Shown: positions 25,908 through 38,305, counted from the first letter of the stretch. The stretch is DNA of 64,000 nt from Desmodesmus armatus (GCA_007449985.2 VIIQ02000249.1:1-64000), one strand, 5' to 3'. Program-made: numbers and translations. Notes: generated by a model not told the origin, from the letters alone.

Positions 25908-26378
25908 GGTTAGCGAGGGTCTACCACAACAGTGTTCTGGTAAACGAGGATGGGTTGCTCATCCACCTTCCAGATCGATCACTGTTCAAAACAGCAGCTG
26001 GTCACGGACAGGATTGCGTGCCATGTTGTCCGAGCAACGTGATTGATAAGCAGCTTTCGTCTGCGACACACTCAAAGTTGCTGTATCGGAAACACAGTAT
26101 GCTGCAAGCCTCCACGTGGAGGTGCACCTGGTTGGCGTGGACCATTGTTCCTGAGCAGGAGGTTGTCACCCAGTTAATGTGTCTATCTAAAAGGAAAGTT
26201 CAGCTGTATTAATGCAATTTGGCCTCCCTAACCTCTGCCCATGTCATGCTTACTCACGAGAATCACAACGGTTTGCGTCGCATCCGTTTTTGTGGTGAGC
26301 GCTCGTCCGTCGACCGTATATAGTCTCACATTCCACAGCAACTCCACCATTGTGGACTCAATGACCACAAAGACAAAC
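25908..26378. promoter_or_regulatory. Upstream region between divergent deacetylase and CHRD genes
   Basis: The two start codons face away from each other across 471 bases. A TATA box for the plus-strand gene is at 26317-26323; none is obvious for the deacetylase. Confidence 0.5.
26317..26323 (+). promoter_or_regulatory. TATA box of the CHRD gene
   Basis: TATATAG lies 56 bases before the preferred ATG (26379) and 38 before the in-frame ATG at 26361. Confidence 0.6.
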
Positions 26379-27926
26379 ATGGCATCCCGTATTCTCTTCG
26401 CAGTGCTTCTGCTGGCGTCGGCCAGCGTCGGCCACACGCGCAGGCTCGCACAGGACTCGCCCTCACCCTCCCCTTCACCCAGTGCAGATGAGTCGCCCTC
26501 ACCCTCGTCCCCCGTGGTCGTGGGCCCAGGCTCTGACAGCCTGACAGCAACAAATGAGCTGGCCATGGCCACAGGCGGTGCACTGCCTGTGGTGCCGCCC
26601 AGCGCCTGTGATGCCACAAAGTCTCCTGAAGATGTCGTGAGCTCTGGCAGCGAGTTCGGCGCAATCCTGAACGGTACCAACAACATCAAGCCCAACACCA
26701 CAGGTAGGAGGGCAACACAGCAGGGTTCAGCAATCAGGAGGCAGATCGGCCCTGAAGAAGCTGCAGCCCAGTAAACAGTGGTGCATTGGTACTACCGCAT
26801 GCATTCAATGCATGCCGCATGCAGCCTGTCAGTGCTGTCTATGCCGTTCGTTGTTGTACCAGATGGTTTTCAGCCTCACCTAGCCTTTACCAATCCAATG
26901 CGAGCATTGGCAGGATGCTGGTGTAGCATGCATCGCTGGCCCAAACTTGGAGTTGCCGCGGTAGTGCAGCTGCACAGCGCTCCCATCCTCTGCTGCCCTA
27001 ACAGCCTGCTGTGTGATCTGTGCTCGCTGCCCCGCGCAGGCATCCCCACCCCTATGCCTGGTGCACCCCGTGGGACCTACACCCTGATTGTTGATAAGAG
27101 CGGCAAGAAGGCCTCCTGGACCCTGGAGCTGTGCGACGTGCCAGAATATGTCGCATCACACCTGCACATCGTAAGTCACTCATTTGAAGGCTGCACAGGA
27201 GTGCTTTGCCAGATTGAATGCACACTCTAGCGTATGTGCTTGAATTGCCCCAAAATGCAGCCCGGCTAGTACCATGCCTTAGTCCTGCACCGTCCTGCTG
27301 CCGCAGCCTGTGGCACAGGCAGGCCCTGCCGGGCAGTCAGGCTGGCTGGCTGGGGGTTGCTTCCATATCACTGGCAGCAGCTCGCTCCAAACAGCTCACT
27401 GCAGCAGATTGTAGGCTTGAAGCGTGAACACTTCACACAGCAGGGAGGCATGACTAACACAGTGCCAGCTGGATCTGACCCACCATGGCTGCCACTCATC
27501 CTTTGCTGAGCTCAGCTGAAGCTCTGAGCATCAGCTCTATGTCTGCCCGGTTGAACCTCACTGCTGCATTGTCCCTGCTGCTCGTTGCACCCCGCACAGG
27601 GCTCTACCTCGGCCGACTATCCCCCTCCCCTGATCCCCCTTGAGCCCTACGTCAAGCCCGCCAACCCCTTCGCACCCCCAAACCTGCTGCCCCAGCTGTG
27701 CCCCCCAGTCAACATCACTGGATGCTCCTACACAGCCAAGGGCTCATTCAGTGATGCTGACGTCACTCTCCTCCTGGGCCGTGAGCCAGTGGGTGACCTG
27801 GAGGTGCCAAGTGTGACCACCTTTGACGACTTCTTGGAGGCTCTGAAGGAAGGGAAGATCTACATCAACATCCACAGCAAGCTGGCACCTGGGAACCTCA
27901 TTCGCGGCAACCTGAACAGCGCATGA
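26379..27926 (+). CDS. Secreted CHRD-domain protein (260 aa)
   Basis: Three exons (26379-26703, 27040-27170, 27600-27926) with agreeing phases end at TGA 27924-27926. The N-terminus is a signal peptide (MASRILFAVLLLASASVG) followed by a SPSPSPSPSADESPSPSS linker typical of algal wall or extracellular proteins. The C-terminal half has the CHRD (chordin-type) fold signature: SWTLELCDVPEYVASHLHI, then VTLLLGREPVGDLE, then YINIHSKLAPGNLIRGNL. In other organisms CHRD domains occur in extracellular proteins; a wall or matrix role is inferred. The usual HIHxG block is split by the intron after HLHI and interrupted by a Pro-rich insert of about 30 residues. ATG 26379 (AACATGGC context) was preferred over the in-frame ATG at 26361. 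Confidence 0.8.
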
Positions 27927-28011
27927 GCCAAACTGCCATGCAGTGCAAGGCTTATGCTAGTGTGATGTGTGATGGTGGCATTGGCGGAACTTCCGGGCCG
28001 CCATTCCCCCA

Positions 28012-28945
28012 ATTATTGACCATTATTGGCTGGGCCCAAAGGGCTTTGCCTATAGCGGTCGATTTCCGACCTGACCGGAACCGAGGATACACCGGTCCAT
28101 TATGTTCCGGTATCGGTGCTGTGACCACCGCGCATGGTCTCCAAATTCTGGTCAAATCTTTCTCACACCTGTCTCAATTTTTTGAGCTCCGTCCCGTTCA
28201 CACCCGTTTTTTGACAATCCGAGCGAAATTCGAGGACCTCTTTTTTCTACCGTATGTCTGCTGCTGTGCCCAAGTCACACTGACGGCAACGGTCACCCAG
28301 CTTACCAACTCCGACCTCAGCATCCGCTAACATCTTGCTTATACACACACATTTTCTTTGTTTTTACGTCCGATCATCTCCTACGCGCCGGACAACAACG
28401 TACCGTCAAGTTTCAGAAACGTGTCGTGCATGCTGTGGTGTGTGCTGTACCTGTTGTCCAGAACAGACTAGTTGCGTTAGGGGTCCACCACAAACCTAAG
28501 GCCAGGGGGGGGGACGCACGGCCTATTTTTCGCACGGGGGGAGGGGTCGATCGGGAAACGAGCCTAAATAGTCAAGGGGGGGAGGGGTTCAGAGGCCTGT
28601 CCATAGGGGGGAACAGCAATACCTAACAACAGCCTAAAACCGACACGGGGGGAGGGGTTTGTGCGCCAAACAGCCTAAAATGGCAACAGGGGGAGGGGTA
28701 GGAGCAAGTTTGGCGTCCCCCCCCCCCCTGGTCTTAGGTTTGTGGTGGACCCCTTACAGCAGGTTCTGGTCACCCAATACGCAATGTAATGGAGCAAGCA
28801 CATCTGCTGTGCTGAAAACGGCCTCCGGCTCAGTTCTGCTCAGGCCTGATGACACACCCACACCAGCCATAAGCAGAAATTCCACCAGTATGGGCCCAGC
28901 CGACTTGGCCATAGGCCAATTATTGAATAATGGTCAGTTTCCCTG
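28012..28945. repeat. Inverted segment pair flanking a MITE
   Basis: The left segment (28012-28036) TGACCATTATTGGCTGGGCCC is matched in reverse complement by 28897-28945, where a 24-base insertion splits it into TGACCATTATT and GGCTGGGCCCA. No target duplication is clear. Confidence 0.5.
28480..28753. mobile_element. PIF/Harbinger-like MITE (274 bp) with TTA target duplication
   Basis: The terminal inverted repeats begin GGGGTCCACCACAAACCTAA and match for about 34 bases with one mismatch. The element is flanked on both sides by TTA (28477-28479 and 28754-28756), the 3-base target duplication of PIF/Harbinger elements. It has no coding capacity. Inside are three to four subrepeats with GCCTAAA spaced before GGGGGGAGGGGT. 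Confidence 0.85.
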
Positions 28946-30783
28946 TGCAAGCTGCCTGCATGTAGGGTTCAAGGTTTTTCAGTGGTCTGGAGGCAGATGA
29001 ATAATGCAAGCAAGATCATTTTCTTAAGCGTGAAGAAGTTGCTGCAACAAAGGGTGTATTGTCCTAATGAGGGCATGTTGCCATGGTGATGGTGTGTGGT
29101 AGTTGCCATTTTCTTCCTTCCTACTTTTGTAGTTGAGTTGTGCATTGTTTTACATCGCTGTAAACTGTGTTGTGTTCAATACGGTATTTCCGTTTGTATG
29201 CAACATGGCTGTAGACTTTTGAAATGAGCTGCCCATGATGGAGCAGAGGTGGCTGGAAGTGCAGCTTGGCAGCTTGCTGTCATGACAGCCGCAATACTGT
29301 TGGCTGCTGTCTCTGGCAGTGCATGTCATATGCTGTGTGATTTGTACTCAGTATGCCGGGCCGTCACGGCTATAGTATAGCTCCCATGGCAAACAGCTTC
29401 CGAAGGCTGATGTGACAGCCGGTGGACTACAATGCACCGTGCTTCACGGTGAAGCATAGCCACAGGTACAATACGCTACCGTAGAAGGTCCATGACAGTT
29501 CCAGAGCAAGCACATAGTCACTGACTTGCCACATTTGCAAGACTAGCAGACTGTGGCTCAACTTTGAAAGAGACAATGGCTAGGGACTGGAGTCAGTCAG
29601 TGCTCAGGGTTGACCGCATACCATCCACGCTGTCATGCCGAATACATGCATGTTGCCGAAATAGCAACACTTGTGGCTCAGCACCTTGTGACTGAGCATG
29701 TTTGCATGACTTGCTGCTTTGTCCTGTGTGCATGACTTGTGGGTCCAGTCAAGTAGCAGCTGTGAGCAGTTTGACCAGCTGTGGTGAAGGAGCAGCAAGC
29801 CAGTGTGATGCGCAACTGTGTACAGCTTGCGTGCAGTTACACCATATTTCATGTTGGTTTCTGCATGAATGCTGTCTCCAGTCTATCCGTCAGGTTGCGG
29901 TTTAGGTCTTCTGTTGGAGATTGCCGCACGTTCTTAAGCTCGGCCAGCGCTGTCAAGCACTGGCCGGAGTTTGTGGATGCTCTCTGTTGGGTGATACCTG
30001 CCGTTGTCACACACGTGCGTGGTAGCTGCTGGCAGCAGTCACTGTTGATCTGTTTCTGTCGTCTCTGTAACGTGGTACCAGCCCACCGTTCTACTTACTT
30101 GCTTCTTGACGTCCAATCCGAGAGCAATTCTACGCGGAGCTGTGCCTACCGTGCCAGTCTCACGCAGGCACCTCACCGAAGGTTGTCTTACTGCTGGCCT
30201 GTTCCGCCAGTCAGCAATTGTCAGTCAGTAGCTGCACCGTCAGTGCTGATCTTATCAGCGGTTCTGAGCCACCGTGCCGGTCCACGCCAGGCAAGCCTCA
30301 CGAAGGTTGTCTTCAGTCAAGCTGTTCCCTTGACACAATTGTAGTCAGTTCTTTTGCTTCCCAATTAATCAAGCCCAGTGACTGCCTGTCCAGCAGCAAG
30401 CAGTTCAGACTCTCCGTGCCCAACACTTCTGTCTGATCTTCTGTCAGATCTTCTGCCCGTGCCTTGCAGACCGCAATTGGCATCGTGCAGGCTTTGATAC
30501 ATATTACTATTGTCTACATTGTCAGTGTTGCAGTTGTCTCTCTCAGATCTTGCACCATTCTTGGCCTGGGACCGCCAGCCACACAGCTCTCTTGCAGCAG
30601 CAGTGCTGTGCCAGCTGGTTGATTGTTACATACAGCTTGTTTTGCAGTGACACTTGCAGGTGCTGCCAGTGTGAAGTACCTGTGTTGCTGTTCTTGTGCC
30701 CCTTTACTTACTGTCTTGTTGTCTGCTCACAACACCCCAACAACACAAAACCGCAGGCCCTCTGTCCTTGGTGACAAGACCTG

Positions 30784-30788
30784 TTACA
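30784..30788 (-). terminator. Candidate TGTAA poly(A) signal for the BTB gene
   Basis: The minus strand reads TGTAA about 330 bases past the BTB stop. Confidence 0.3.
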
Positions 30789-31119
30789 AGCAATCCAAGC
30801 TTCCGCCCATTGGGGGCCAGCCCTTCTCACTCTTGCTGCTATGCATGTGTGTGCATGTCTTCGGCAAGTCAGCTAATTGCGCACGACAACACCGTGTGTA
30901 CACCATAATATGAGCACCACAGCAACAACTTTTGGGACCCTGGCAAACGAAAATGGGAGGTTCATTTTGGAAAACTCCTTGGTGTGCTGTATCTACGGAG
31001 TCCGGTGGTTAGACAAGGACATGAGACCTTGCTGCTGCCCAACAAAGCCTGCCACTGGCAACTGCTGCTGCTGCACTGAGTGATAATCAACAACCAACAC
31101 TGCTGCCAGTGGGTGATCA

Positions 31120-32425
31120 TCACATGCCCACCAGTACTTCCTTGTCAGGCTGCCTGTTGCAGCACAGTTTAAAGCTGTTCCTAGACATCCACCTCCTGTT
31201 GCACACCAAACAGCTATATACAGACACACTGACAAAGCTGCTCAGCGGGCCCAGATTTTTGACGATCATGTCCATCTTCCTGTCAGCTTCCCTGCTGTAG
31301 TGCTGCATGGCTCCCAGCAGCTGAGCTGCGTGCGTCGGCTCCAGGCTTTGCAGCAGCTCCATGTCCACTGGCAGGTGCTGCTTCACGATGTAGTTGATGC
31401 ACAACTGCAGCTGCTGCTCCAACCAACACGTGCTGGTTGTTGTCAGCCATGATCTGACTGTTTCGGGGCTCAGGTGGCTGTTGAGGCTGCCCTGGAGGAA
31501 TTTTTGAACTGCAGCTGCAGGCCAGGACAGGAGTGCACAACATGTGCTTAATCACCTTGCATAGCATACCTTGGGCTGCTGCCAGTAAACTGGCAGTTAC
31601 ATTTGCTTTGCTGACCCCCCCCCCCCCCCGCCCCTAACTTCAAAAAGCAGGCCGATCACAAGGCCACCCAAAGCCTTGGCCAACCGTTGGCACTGAGTGT
31701 TGGACACATTCCAGAAGGGTGCCACGGCCCACATGCACTCACTGGCTGTGGAACTGGACACTGCCCCGTCAGGCTGCCACACGCTGTGTCCCACTCAATG
31801 CACTATCATAGTATGGCTGGGAGTGGAGCACATGCCATCCCAGCAATGCACCTTGGAATTCGCAACGCAAGGCTGAGTGACACATTTTGTTTCGAAAACT
31901 TCAACTTCAAGTTTGAAACGGTTTTTGTTGAGCATGATTTTTGCAAGGCACAGCTGCTGTGCCCGGCACCTGGCGGGTCATACTTTCTTTCTTGCAGGGC
32001 AGGCGCACGGCACACCCACCTGTGATCCTGCGCATGTCATACTTGTGAGCCAGGAGCAGCAGTGCCTGTGCGTTGTCCAGTGTGATAGTGGCAGCCTCCA
32101 TGCAATAGATGAGACCCAGGATGAGCTCCCAAACGCTAACATCATCGTCGCCGGCCAGGGGGATGGTGCACAGCTGACCCTGCTGCTGCTGCTGCGTGTC
32201 GTCCAAGACATTGCGTAGGACTGTGGAGCTGTAAGACAGCACAAAGCTGTGGCAGTATAGAGAACCGAGGCCATCAGGGAAATTCAGGCACACCAGGCGC
32301 TCGCCCGCACCAGCGAGCTCGCGCACCGCTGCTTCGACGCTGAAATCGACCTTGCCGCACATGTTGACGTTCGATACCTCGCATGCAAAGATGAGCGCGA
32401 GCTGGTTGCGACAGGCGAAAGGCAT
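31120..32425 (-). CDS. BTB/POZ-domain protein (about 294 aa)
   Basis: BTB domains dimerise and often link substrates to CUL3 ubiquitin ligases; that role is inferred. Exons are about 32425-32020, 31745-31639 and 31491-31120. Residues about 15-135 form the BTB fold, with FACEVSNVNMCG..., then LYCHSFVLSYSSTVLRNVL and VWELILGLIYCMEAATIT, then LDNAQALLLLAHKYDMRRIT. The remaining part is helical and BACK-like (LEQQLQLCINYIVKQHLPV; THAAQLLGAMQHYSREADRKM). Exon 1 is solid. The second and third joins are chosen by phase and the last 40 residues are poorly supported. The ATG at 32425 is the first in frame; MCGKVDF at residue 24 is an alternative. Confidence 0.65.
31611..31631. repeat. Poly-C run in BTB intron
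   Basis: A run of about 20 C on the plus strand follows the donor of the middle BTB exon. Confidence 0.9.
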
Positions 32426-33572
32426 GGATACCGTCAACCGTTCGACGGTTCAATTCACCCGTTCAGATGACAAAATCCGAGTCGCAACAACCGTCAGCGT
32501 TTGAGGGTCAATAGTTGCTGTCGCAAAAGGGCCAGCTCATGCCGCAGGCGGGCATTGGGGTTGTGCAACACTGGATGCGCAGACCTGTCACGAGGCAATC
32601 CACCATGAGCCACTGCCGGCACCGTGAGTCGGGTAGTTACGTCACTGACAAGATGCTGTGCATGCCCAGCCTTCATGCCGGCCAGGTAACAGGCAGCGGC
32701 GACCTATGTTGGTGTCACTGTTGCCCGTGCAGTTGGGGTGGCGGATGGTGCGCTGTGCCTTTGCATCATGCAGTGCTCCGGCACCCTCCTGCAGTCCCTT
32801 TCAGCATAGTCTTTGCCAAGTGCTTCCTGATGAGGCAGTTTGCATGGCCCCATTGACCACCGATTGAGTTCAAGCCCACAAGAGCCGCTGCTGGGGAGTT
32901 TCAGAATTCGAATTGGCGAAGCTGTGGAGTTGCATAACTGTTATCTTCATATAGAACAGGATTGCTCGTGAGTCTGACAGACATTCTCGACCTGCTGCTG
33001 CTGATCCGATCCAGGCTGGGGCCATGACAGGAACAGTTTCACGCTGCTGATGCTCTAGGCAATTTTCCAATGGGGTTGCAAAGTTGACGCTGTAGTGAAC
33101 AGAAAGGGCATAAGCCCAAGCAAAAAGTCAGCGATTCCGCACAGCAAACTGTTACATGTTCTGGGGCAGAGTCACTGTAGGGTCCAGACCAGCAATGCCA
33201 TTGCAGCAGTGCTGCAGCGTATCAGCAATCACCAACCGCGTCACATCTGCAATTTGTGGCGTCTGATAAGATATTCCTGCAACACAGACAGCAAAAAAGT
33301 CGCAGTTGTCAGCAGGTGCACGGTGGTTGGGGAACCCTCTGGGAGTTTGTTTGCACGCATGCACTGAGTTTGACCAGGCACTTCAGACACTAATGCTGCT
33401 GGCAGCTGGGCCTGATGTGGTGCAGAAGTTCGCTGTGCTGTTTTTTCAAGTGCCTGCAGACAGCAACATGTAGCGCAGTAAGTGTAACATCTGGCAGTGA
33501 CAAGGCCCACCGCCCTGTTTGAGGTTGCATGCCTTGACTCACGTTCAGGCACAAATTTTGGGGGGAGTATGT
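32426..33572. other. Intergenic stretch upstream of the BTB gene
   Basis: No convincing gene. A short minus-strand frame (32676-32494) ends in a helical LRHELALLRQQLLTLKR tail, but nothing else supports it. Confidence 0.4.
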
Positions 33573-33960
33573 TACATGGACATTTTCGCCAAACAACAAT
33601 GGCATTGCCCACCAGGATCGAGCCAGGTGAACCTCATAAGTTGTCTCCCCTGCGGTGGTTTGAACCACCTACACCGGGTTGACCAAGAAAGGCAGAACCA
33701 CCAGAATTGCAGCAAGTGCCAGCCATGCTAGGAACCTATTGTGTGCAGAGATGAGGGCAGGCGACTATACCAGTGTGGACACAAGAAACAGAACAAAGTC
33801 AGTCAAATACCCATGGTAAGGCCAAGCAGGCGTGCTCTGCGCACTTTCATTTTGTACAAAGTGTGTGCCAGAGCCGACTGTTCGGCATGTTGAAACACAG
33901 TAGAAACACATTTTGTGTTGTTGAAACACAGTAGAAACACAGTAGAAACACATTTTGCCG
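33573..33960 (-). mobile_element. 5'-truncated, decayed LINE 3' end
   Basis: This aligns to the 3' UTR and last codons of the full LINE at 49,505-49,860. Shared blocks are ATGTTACA, CAATGGCATTGCC, GGTTTG.ACCACCTACACC and GCGCACTTTCAT.TTGTACA, ending CATGTTGAAACAC. The coding tail is frameshifted. It ends at the same TGTAA as the full element and is followed by tandem GTTGAAACACAGTAGAAACA copies. Confidence 0.85.
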
Positions 33961-34049
33961 CTTGTGACCAGCCCCCAGTCCTGTGCTGATTACAATCTGA
34001 GCTGGTTGCCTGCTGATTCTTATCTTCCTCTCACCATACTAAGCAGTGC

Positions 34050-34345
34050 TCCTGGTGACCATATTTGAAGGTAGGAGGGCTCCTGGTGCTGTCGTGTTGC
34101 AGGCTGCTCTGCCCGCCCTTCTGGTGCCCAGGAATGCGGACAGGATGCCGATGCACCCCGCCACAACCACGGGCGCTAGGCCCATGGCGCAAACCTGGGT
34201 CCCACCAGCGGCCACCAGACCCTTCCATACAGAGCCTAGGCTCAGGGTGTGACACACCCAGGGGGCTGGTGGACCTTGACCTGGCGTTCCCATTGGGGTG
34301 GACGTCACAGCATGCAACACTCCAGCGATATGGGCGATGTTCTTG
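34050..34345 (-). repeat. Array copy 1 (A type)
   Basis: Has GGAATGCGGACAGGATGCCG, CCACAACCACGGGCGCTAGG and GTGTGACACACCCAGGGGGC. The conserved stem-loop is near 34,135-34,165. Confidence 0.8.
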
Positions 34346-34744
34346 GGAAGGGGTTGTCAGAAGTACTTCACTAGTGCCTGCAAGCAACAACAGTTGAGGC
34401 AGTAGATGACTCATCGCTGAGCGTCAGACCCTGTCAAGGTCAGTTTTCCAATACCTGCATTAGCATTGGTTGCTCAGTAGGGGAACTATGAGCATGCATT
34501 GTCACGGGAGCCAGTGCAGTGGAGAGGTTCAGGTTGCTGCTGCACATGCCAGTGGCTTCCAAGTGTAAATGCTGATGTTGCACATTACTTATCACACTGC
34601 AGGGTAGGCCAGCTGCAGAAACATCATTTGAGTGTTTGGCTGCTGCCAGCCGCCTGAACTGGCCGCTCGCTTGCACTTCATTTTACTTACCACATGCCAT
34701 GTGCTTGTGCTTGTGCTTGTGCAACCCCGGGAAGTTTGAAGCTC

Positions 34745-35000
34745 CTGGTGTCACCAGCGGCGTGTTGCGTGCTGCTCCGTCAACCCCTCAAGCGTCCGGG
34801 AATGCGGACGGGGTGCCAATACACCCCGCCACAACCACAGGCGCTAGGCCTGCAGCGCAAACCCTAACCCCCCAGTGCCCACCAGCTGATCCATACAGAG
34901 CCCAAGGCTCAGAGCGTGACGCTCAGGGGCTGGTGACGGTAAACCTGGCGTTGCAATTGGAGTTGACTTCACAGCACGCAACACGCCGCCAGCAACACCA
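34745..35000 (-). repeat. Array copy 2 (B type)
   Basis: Has CAACCCCTCAAGCGTCCGGG and GCGGACGGGGTGCCAATACA followed by CCCCGCC, then AGAGCGTGACGCTCAGGGGC. Confidence 0.8.
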
Positions 35001-35439
35001 TGAACTTCAATGGCTACTTCGGAGGTGAGTCTTGGCCGAGGCAGGACTGCGCATGCTGACATGAGGCACCTGCATGACAGAGCCGCTTATGTGACATAAA
35101 TAGGGAGGGGTAAACAGGCTGATACATTCAATGCTTCCGCACTGCTTGTGTAAAGCAGGTCGCTGCGCCCCAGTAAATGCCACCATGCACAAAAAAGCCA
35201 GGACAGCAGGTCAACTGTGACACATTCAGTCATTTAGCCCTTCGTGCTGGGCACGTGCTCAAGCAAACCATGCTTTTGTACGCAGTGGCCTTTGACTCTA
35301 GTTCAGAAGCGATGCTGCCAGCCAGAAGCAGTGCTTGGCAGCAAGCCAAATCTCAACTGCTGGATGCCATCACACAAGCTTGCCTGCCAACCATCCCAAA
35401 ACTCACCAGCTGCTTTTTGTGCCGGCTGCCGTTGTCTGA

Positions 35440-35700
35440 AGCCTCTGTGGTGCCACCAAAGGCCTGCTGCATGCGCTCCACCAACCCCTCAAGTGGCCAG
35501 GCCCGCGGGAAAAGTGTTGGAACCAACACCCCTCCACAACCACAACCCATTAGGCTGTGGCGCGGTCAAGTCCCACCTAGCTTGTCCCATGTCACCATAC
35601 AGAGCCCCGAGGCTCAGAGTGCATGACACTCAGGTGGCATGGCAACATTGATCTAGGTTGGCAAGAAGGGTTCAGGTTTTGCGGCATGCAGCAAGCCCTC
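35440..35700 (-). repeat. Array copy 3 (C type)
   Basis: Has CCAACCCCTCAAGTGGCCAG, AAGTGTTGGAACCAACACCC and CAGAGTGCATGACACTCAGG. Confidence 0.8.
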
Positions 35701-35924
35701 GCTGGCACTTCAGCAGAGCTTGGAGTGTGTTTGCTGTCATGAGGAGGACCTGCTATCTGAGATAAACACGCACAAGAGAGGGTGGGGATTGAACAGGCTG
35801 ATGCAAGGAATGCATGCAGCCACGAGTCATGTGCTGATAGACATCTAAGCTGGCTGCCTCTTGATGCTTGGTTTGTACTCACCATATGCTCCTTGTGGCC
35901 AGCTCTTTGAACCATTCAATCTTG

Positions 35925-36195
35925 AAGAAGCTCATGGTGTCACCGCTGTCGTGTTGCATGCTGCGCTGCCCACCCCTCTGGTGCCTAGGAATGCGGACAG
36001 GATGCCGATGCACCCCGCCACAACCACGGGCGCTAGGCCCATGGCGCAGACCTAGATCTCACCAGTACCCACCAGACCCTTCCATACAGAGTGCAGAGGC
36101 TCAAGGTGTGGCACACCCAGGGGGCTGGTGGCGACCAACCTGATGTTCCCATTGGGGTGGGCGTCACAGCATGCAGCACTCCAGCGATATGGGCG
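35925..36195 (-). repeat. Array copy 4 (A type)
   Basis: Nearly the same as copy 1 through GGAATGCGGACAGGATGCCG and CACACCCAGGGGGCTGGTGG. The minus-strand frame open in copies 6 and 7 has a TAG here. Confidence 0.8.
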
Positions 36196-36604
36196 ATGTT
36201 CTTGAGAAGGGGCTGTCAGAAGTGCCTGCAGACAACAACAATTGAGGCAGTAGGTGAAGCGTCAGACCTTGCCAAGGAGGTCATTCAAGTACTGCCTTGT
36301 TATACGCATGCTTGGTAAGGGAACTATGAACATGCATGTTTACGAGCCACTGCAATGGAGAGGTTCAGGTTGCTGATGCACATGGCTTCTGGGTTTATAG
36401 GCTGATGTTGCACAGTGCTGATCACACCGTTTTCAGGGCTGACCAGCTGCAGAAAAATCATTCTAGTGTTTGGCTTGGCTCCTGTAGCAATAACAAGTCC
36501 GCTGCTGGTAGCCGTCACGGGTTCAGACGGTCTGAACTGGATGCCCCACTCACATTTCATTGAACTCACCACATGCTGCTTGTGACCAGCCCATGAAGTC
36601 ATGA

Positions 36605-36880
36605 AGCTTTTGGTGTCACCAGCGGCATGTTGCGTGCTGCTCTGTCAACCCCTCAAGCGTCCGGGAATGCGGACGGGGTGCCGATACACCTCGCCACAAC
36701 TGCAGGCGCTAGGCCGCAGCGCAAACCCCAACCCCCCAGTACCCACCAGCTGATCCATACAGAGCCCAAGGCTCAGAGCGTGACACGCTCAGGGGCTGGT
36801 GACCGTAAACCTGGCGTTGCAATTGGAGTTGACTTCACAGCACGCAAGCACGCCGCCGGCAACACCTTGAAGAGGCTGGA
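36605..36880 (-). repeat. Array copy 5 (B type)
   Basis: Closely matches copy 2, including GTTGCAATTGGAGTTGACTT and the CGTGACACGCTCAGGGGCTG block. Confidence 0.8.
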
Positions 36881-37314
36881 CTGTGGTTGCTGTCCGAGGC
36901 ACCTGCACACTGCACAATTTGGTCCGAGGCACCTGCACAATTTGAAATTACACATGTAGGGAGAGGGGAACAGGCTGACACACCAGGTGCCTCCACACTG
37001 CTTTGGTGTGTAAAACATTGTGGGGCAAAATCGCAGTCGACATGGGTGTGCAGATTGTGGAAACAGTACCATGGACTGCTGTCCTGACCAACAGGGAGGC
37101 TCTGCTGCTGCTATGCTGCAGGAGCTGCACCGCCACAGCCGCTGAAGCATGCGTCAATTTTGTCTATGCAGTTGGCTGAATTCTGGCTACATCCACAAGT
37201 CCTGTGCTGATAGCAATCTGGTGGCTCCCTGCTGATGCTTGAAGTCTCACCATATGCAGTGCTTCTGGTAGCCAGCTCTTGGAGATAGGAGGCCCCTGGT
37301 AGCCAACTCTTGGA

Positions 37315-37590
37315 ATCATGAGGCTCCTGGTGTCACCGCTGTCGTGTTGCATGCTGCGCTGCCCGCCCCTCTGGTGCCCAGGAATGCGGACGGGATGCCG
37401 ATGCACCCCGCCACAACCACGGGCGCAAGGCCCTTGGCGCAAACGTGGATCCCATCAGTACCCACCAGACCCTTCCATACAGAGCACAGAGGCTCAGGGT
37501 GTGACACACCCAGGGGGCTGGTGGAGACCAACCTGACGTTCCCATTGGGGTGGGCGTCACAGCATGCAACACTCCAGCGATATGGGCCCA
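37315..37590 (-). repeat. Array copy 6 (A type)
   Basis: A-type. On the minus strand it is preceded by an acceptor-like TTGTTTTTGCTTGCAG and followed by a donor-like ATG/GTGAGA. Confidence 0.8.
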
Positions 37591-38029
37591 TTGGATGTCT
37601 CTTGCGGAGGAGTCGTGTGAAGTGCCTGCAAGCAAAAACAATCGAGGCAGTAGGTAAGGTGCCAGGTCTGACAAGGTATTCAAGGGAATCACTGCAATGG
37701 AGCAGCACAGGTTGCTGTTGCAGCTTGGCTGACAGCACCTGAGTTTACTGCCAAGCCAGGTTGCTGCGTAAATGCCAGGTTGCTGTTGCAGTGTCAGGGA
37801 CTGAGTGCGGGTGCAGCAGGCTGATGGACCGCTGCTTTGTTGCACAACAGGGGGAGTAAGTGCAGGGACATCATCTAGCTGTTGGGTGAGGCTCAGTCAA
37901 CAGTTACTAATTGGTTGCTGACACTCTCAGCCTGACGGGCATCAAAACTGTGTAGTTCAGATATGTCTGGCTGACTTTGCTGAATTATTCTCACCTTATG
38001 CTCCTGGTGACCAGCTCTTAGAGTTGAGA

Positions 38030-38305
38030 GGCTCCTAGTGTCGTCGCTGGCGTGTTGCATGCTGCTGTGCCCACCCCTCTGGTGCCCAGGAATGCGGGCG
38101 GGATACCGATGCACCCCGTCACAACCACGGGCGCTAGGCCCATGGCGCAAACCCAGATCTCACCAGTACCCACCAGACCCTTCCATACAGAGCGCAGAGG
38201 CTCAGGGTGTGACACACCCAGGGGGCTGGTGGCAACCAACCTGATGTTCCCATTGGGGTGGGCGTCACAGCATGCAACACCTCAACGATATGGGCGATGT
38301 CTCTT
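38030..38305 (-). repeat. Array copy 7 (A type)
   Basis: A-type, followed on the minus strand by a donor-like AAG/GTGAGA at about 37,988. Confidence 0.8.

Larger units (their letters stand above)
27927..31119. other. Repeat-rich intergenic stretch
   Basis: Contains a MITE (28480-28753), a pair of inverted segments (28012-28036 and 28897-28945) and a diverged direct repeat. The direct repeat is at about 30,140-30,200 and 30,255-30,320, sharing CACGCAGGCA/CACGCCAGGCA and GAAGGTTGTCTT. I see no coding gene. Confidence 0.5.

Noticed and set aside
32425..32437. TTG codon as BTB start
   Set aside because: Nuclear green-algal genes normally use ATG; the first in-frame ATG at 32425 was used.
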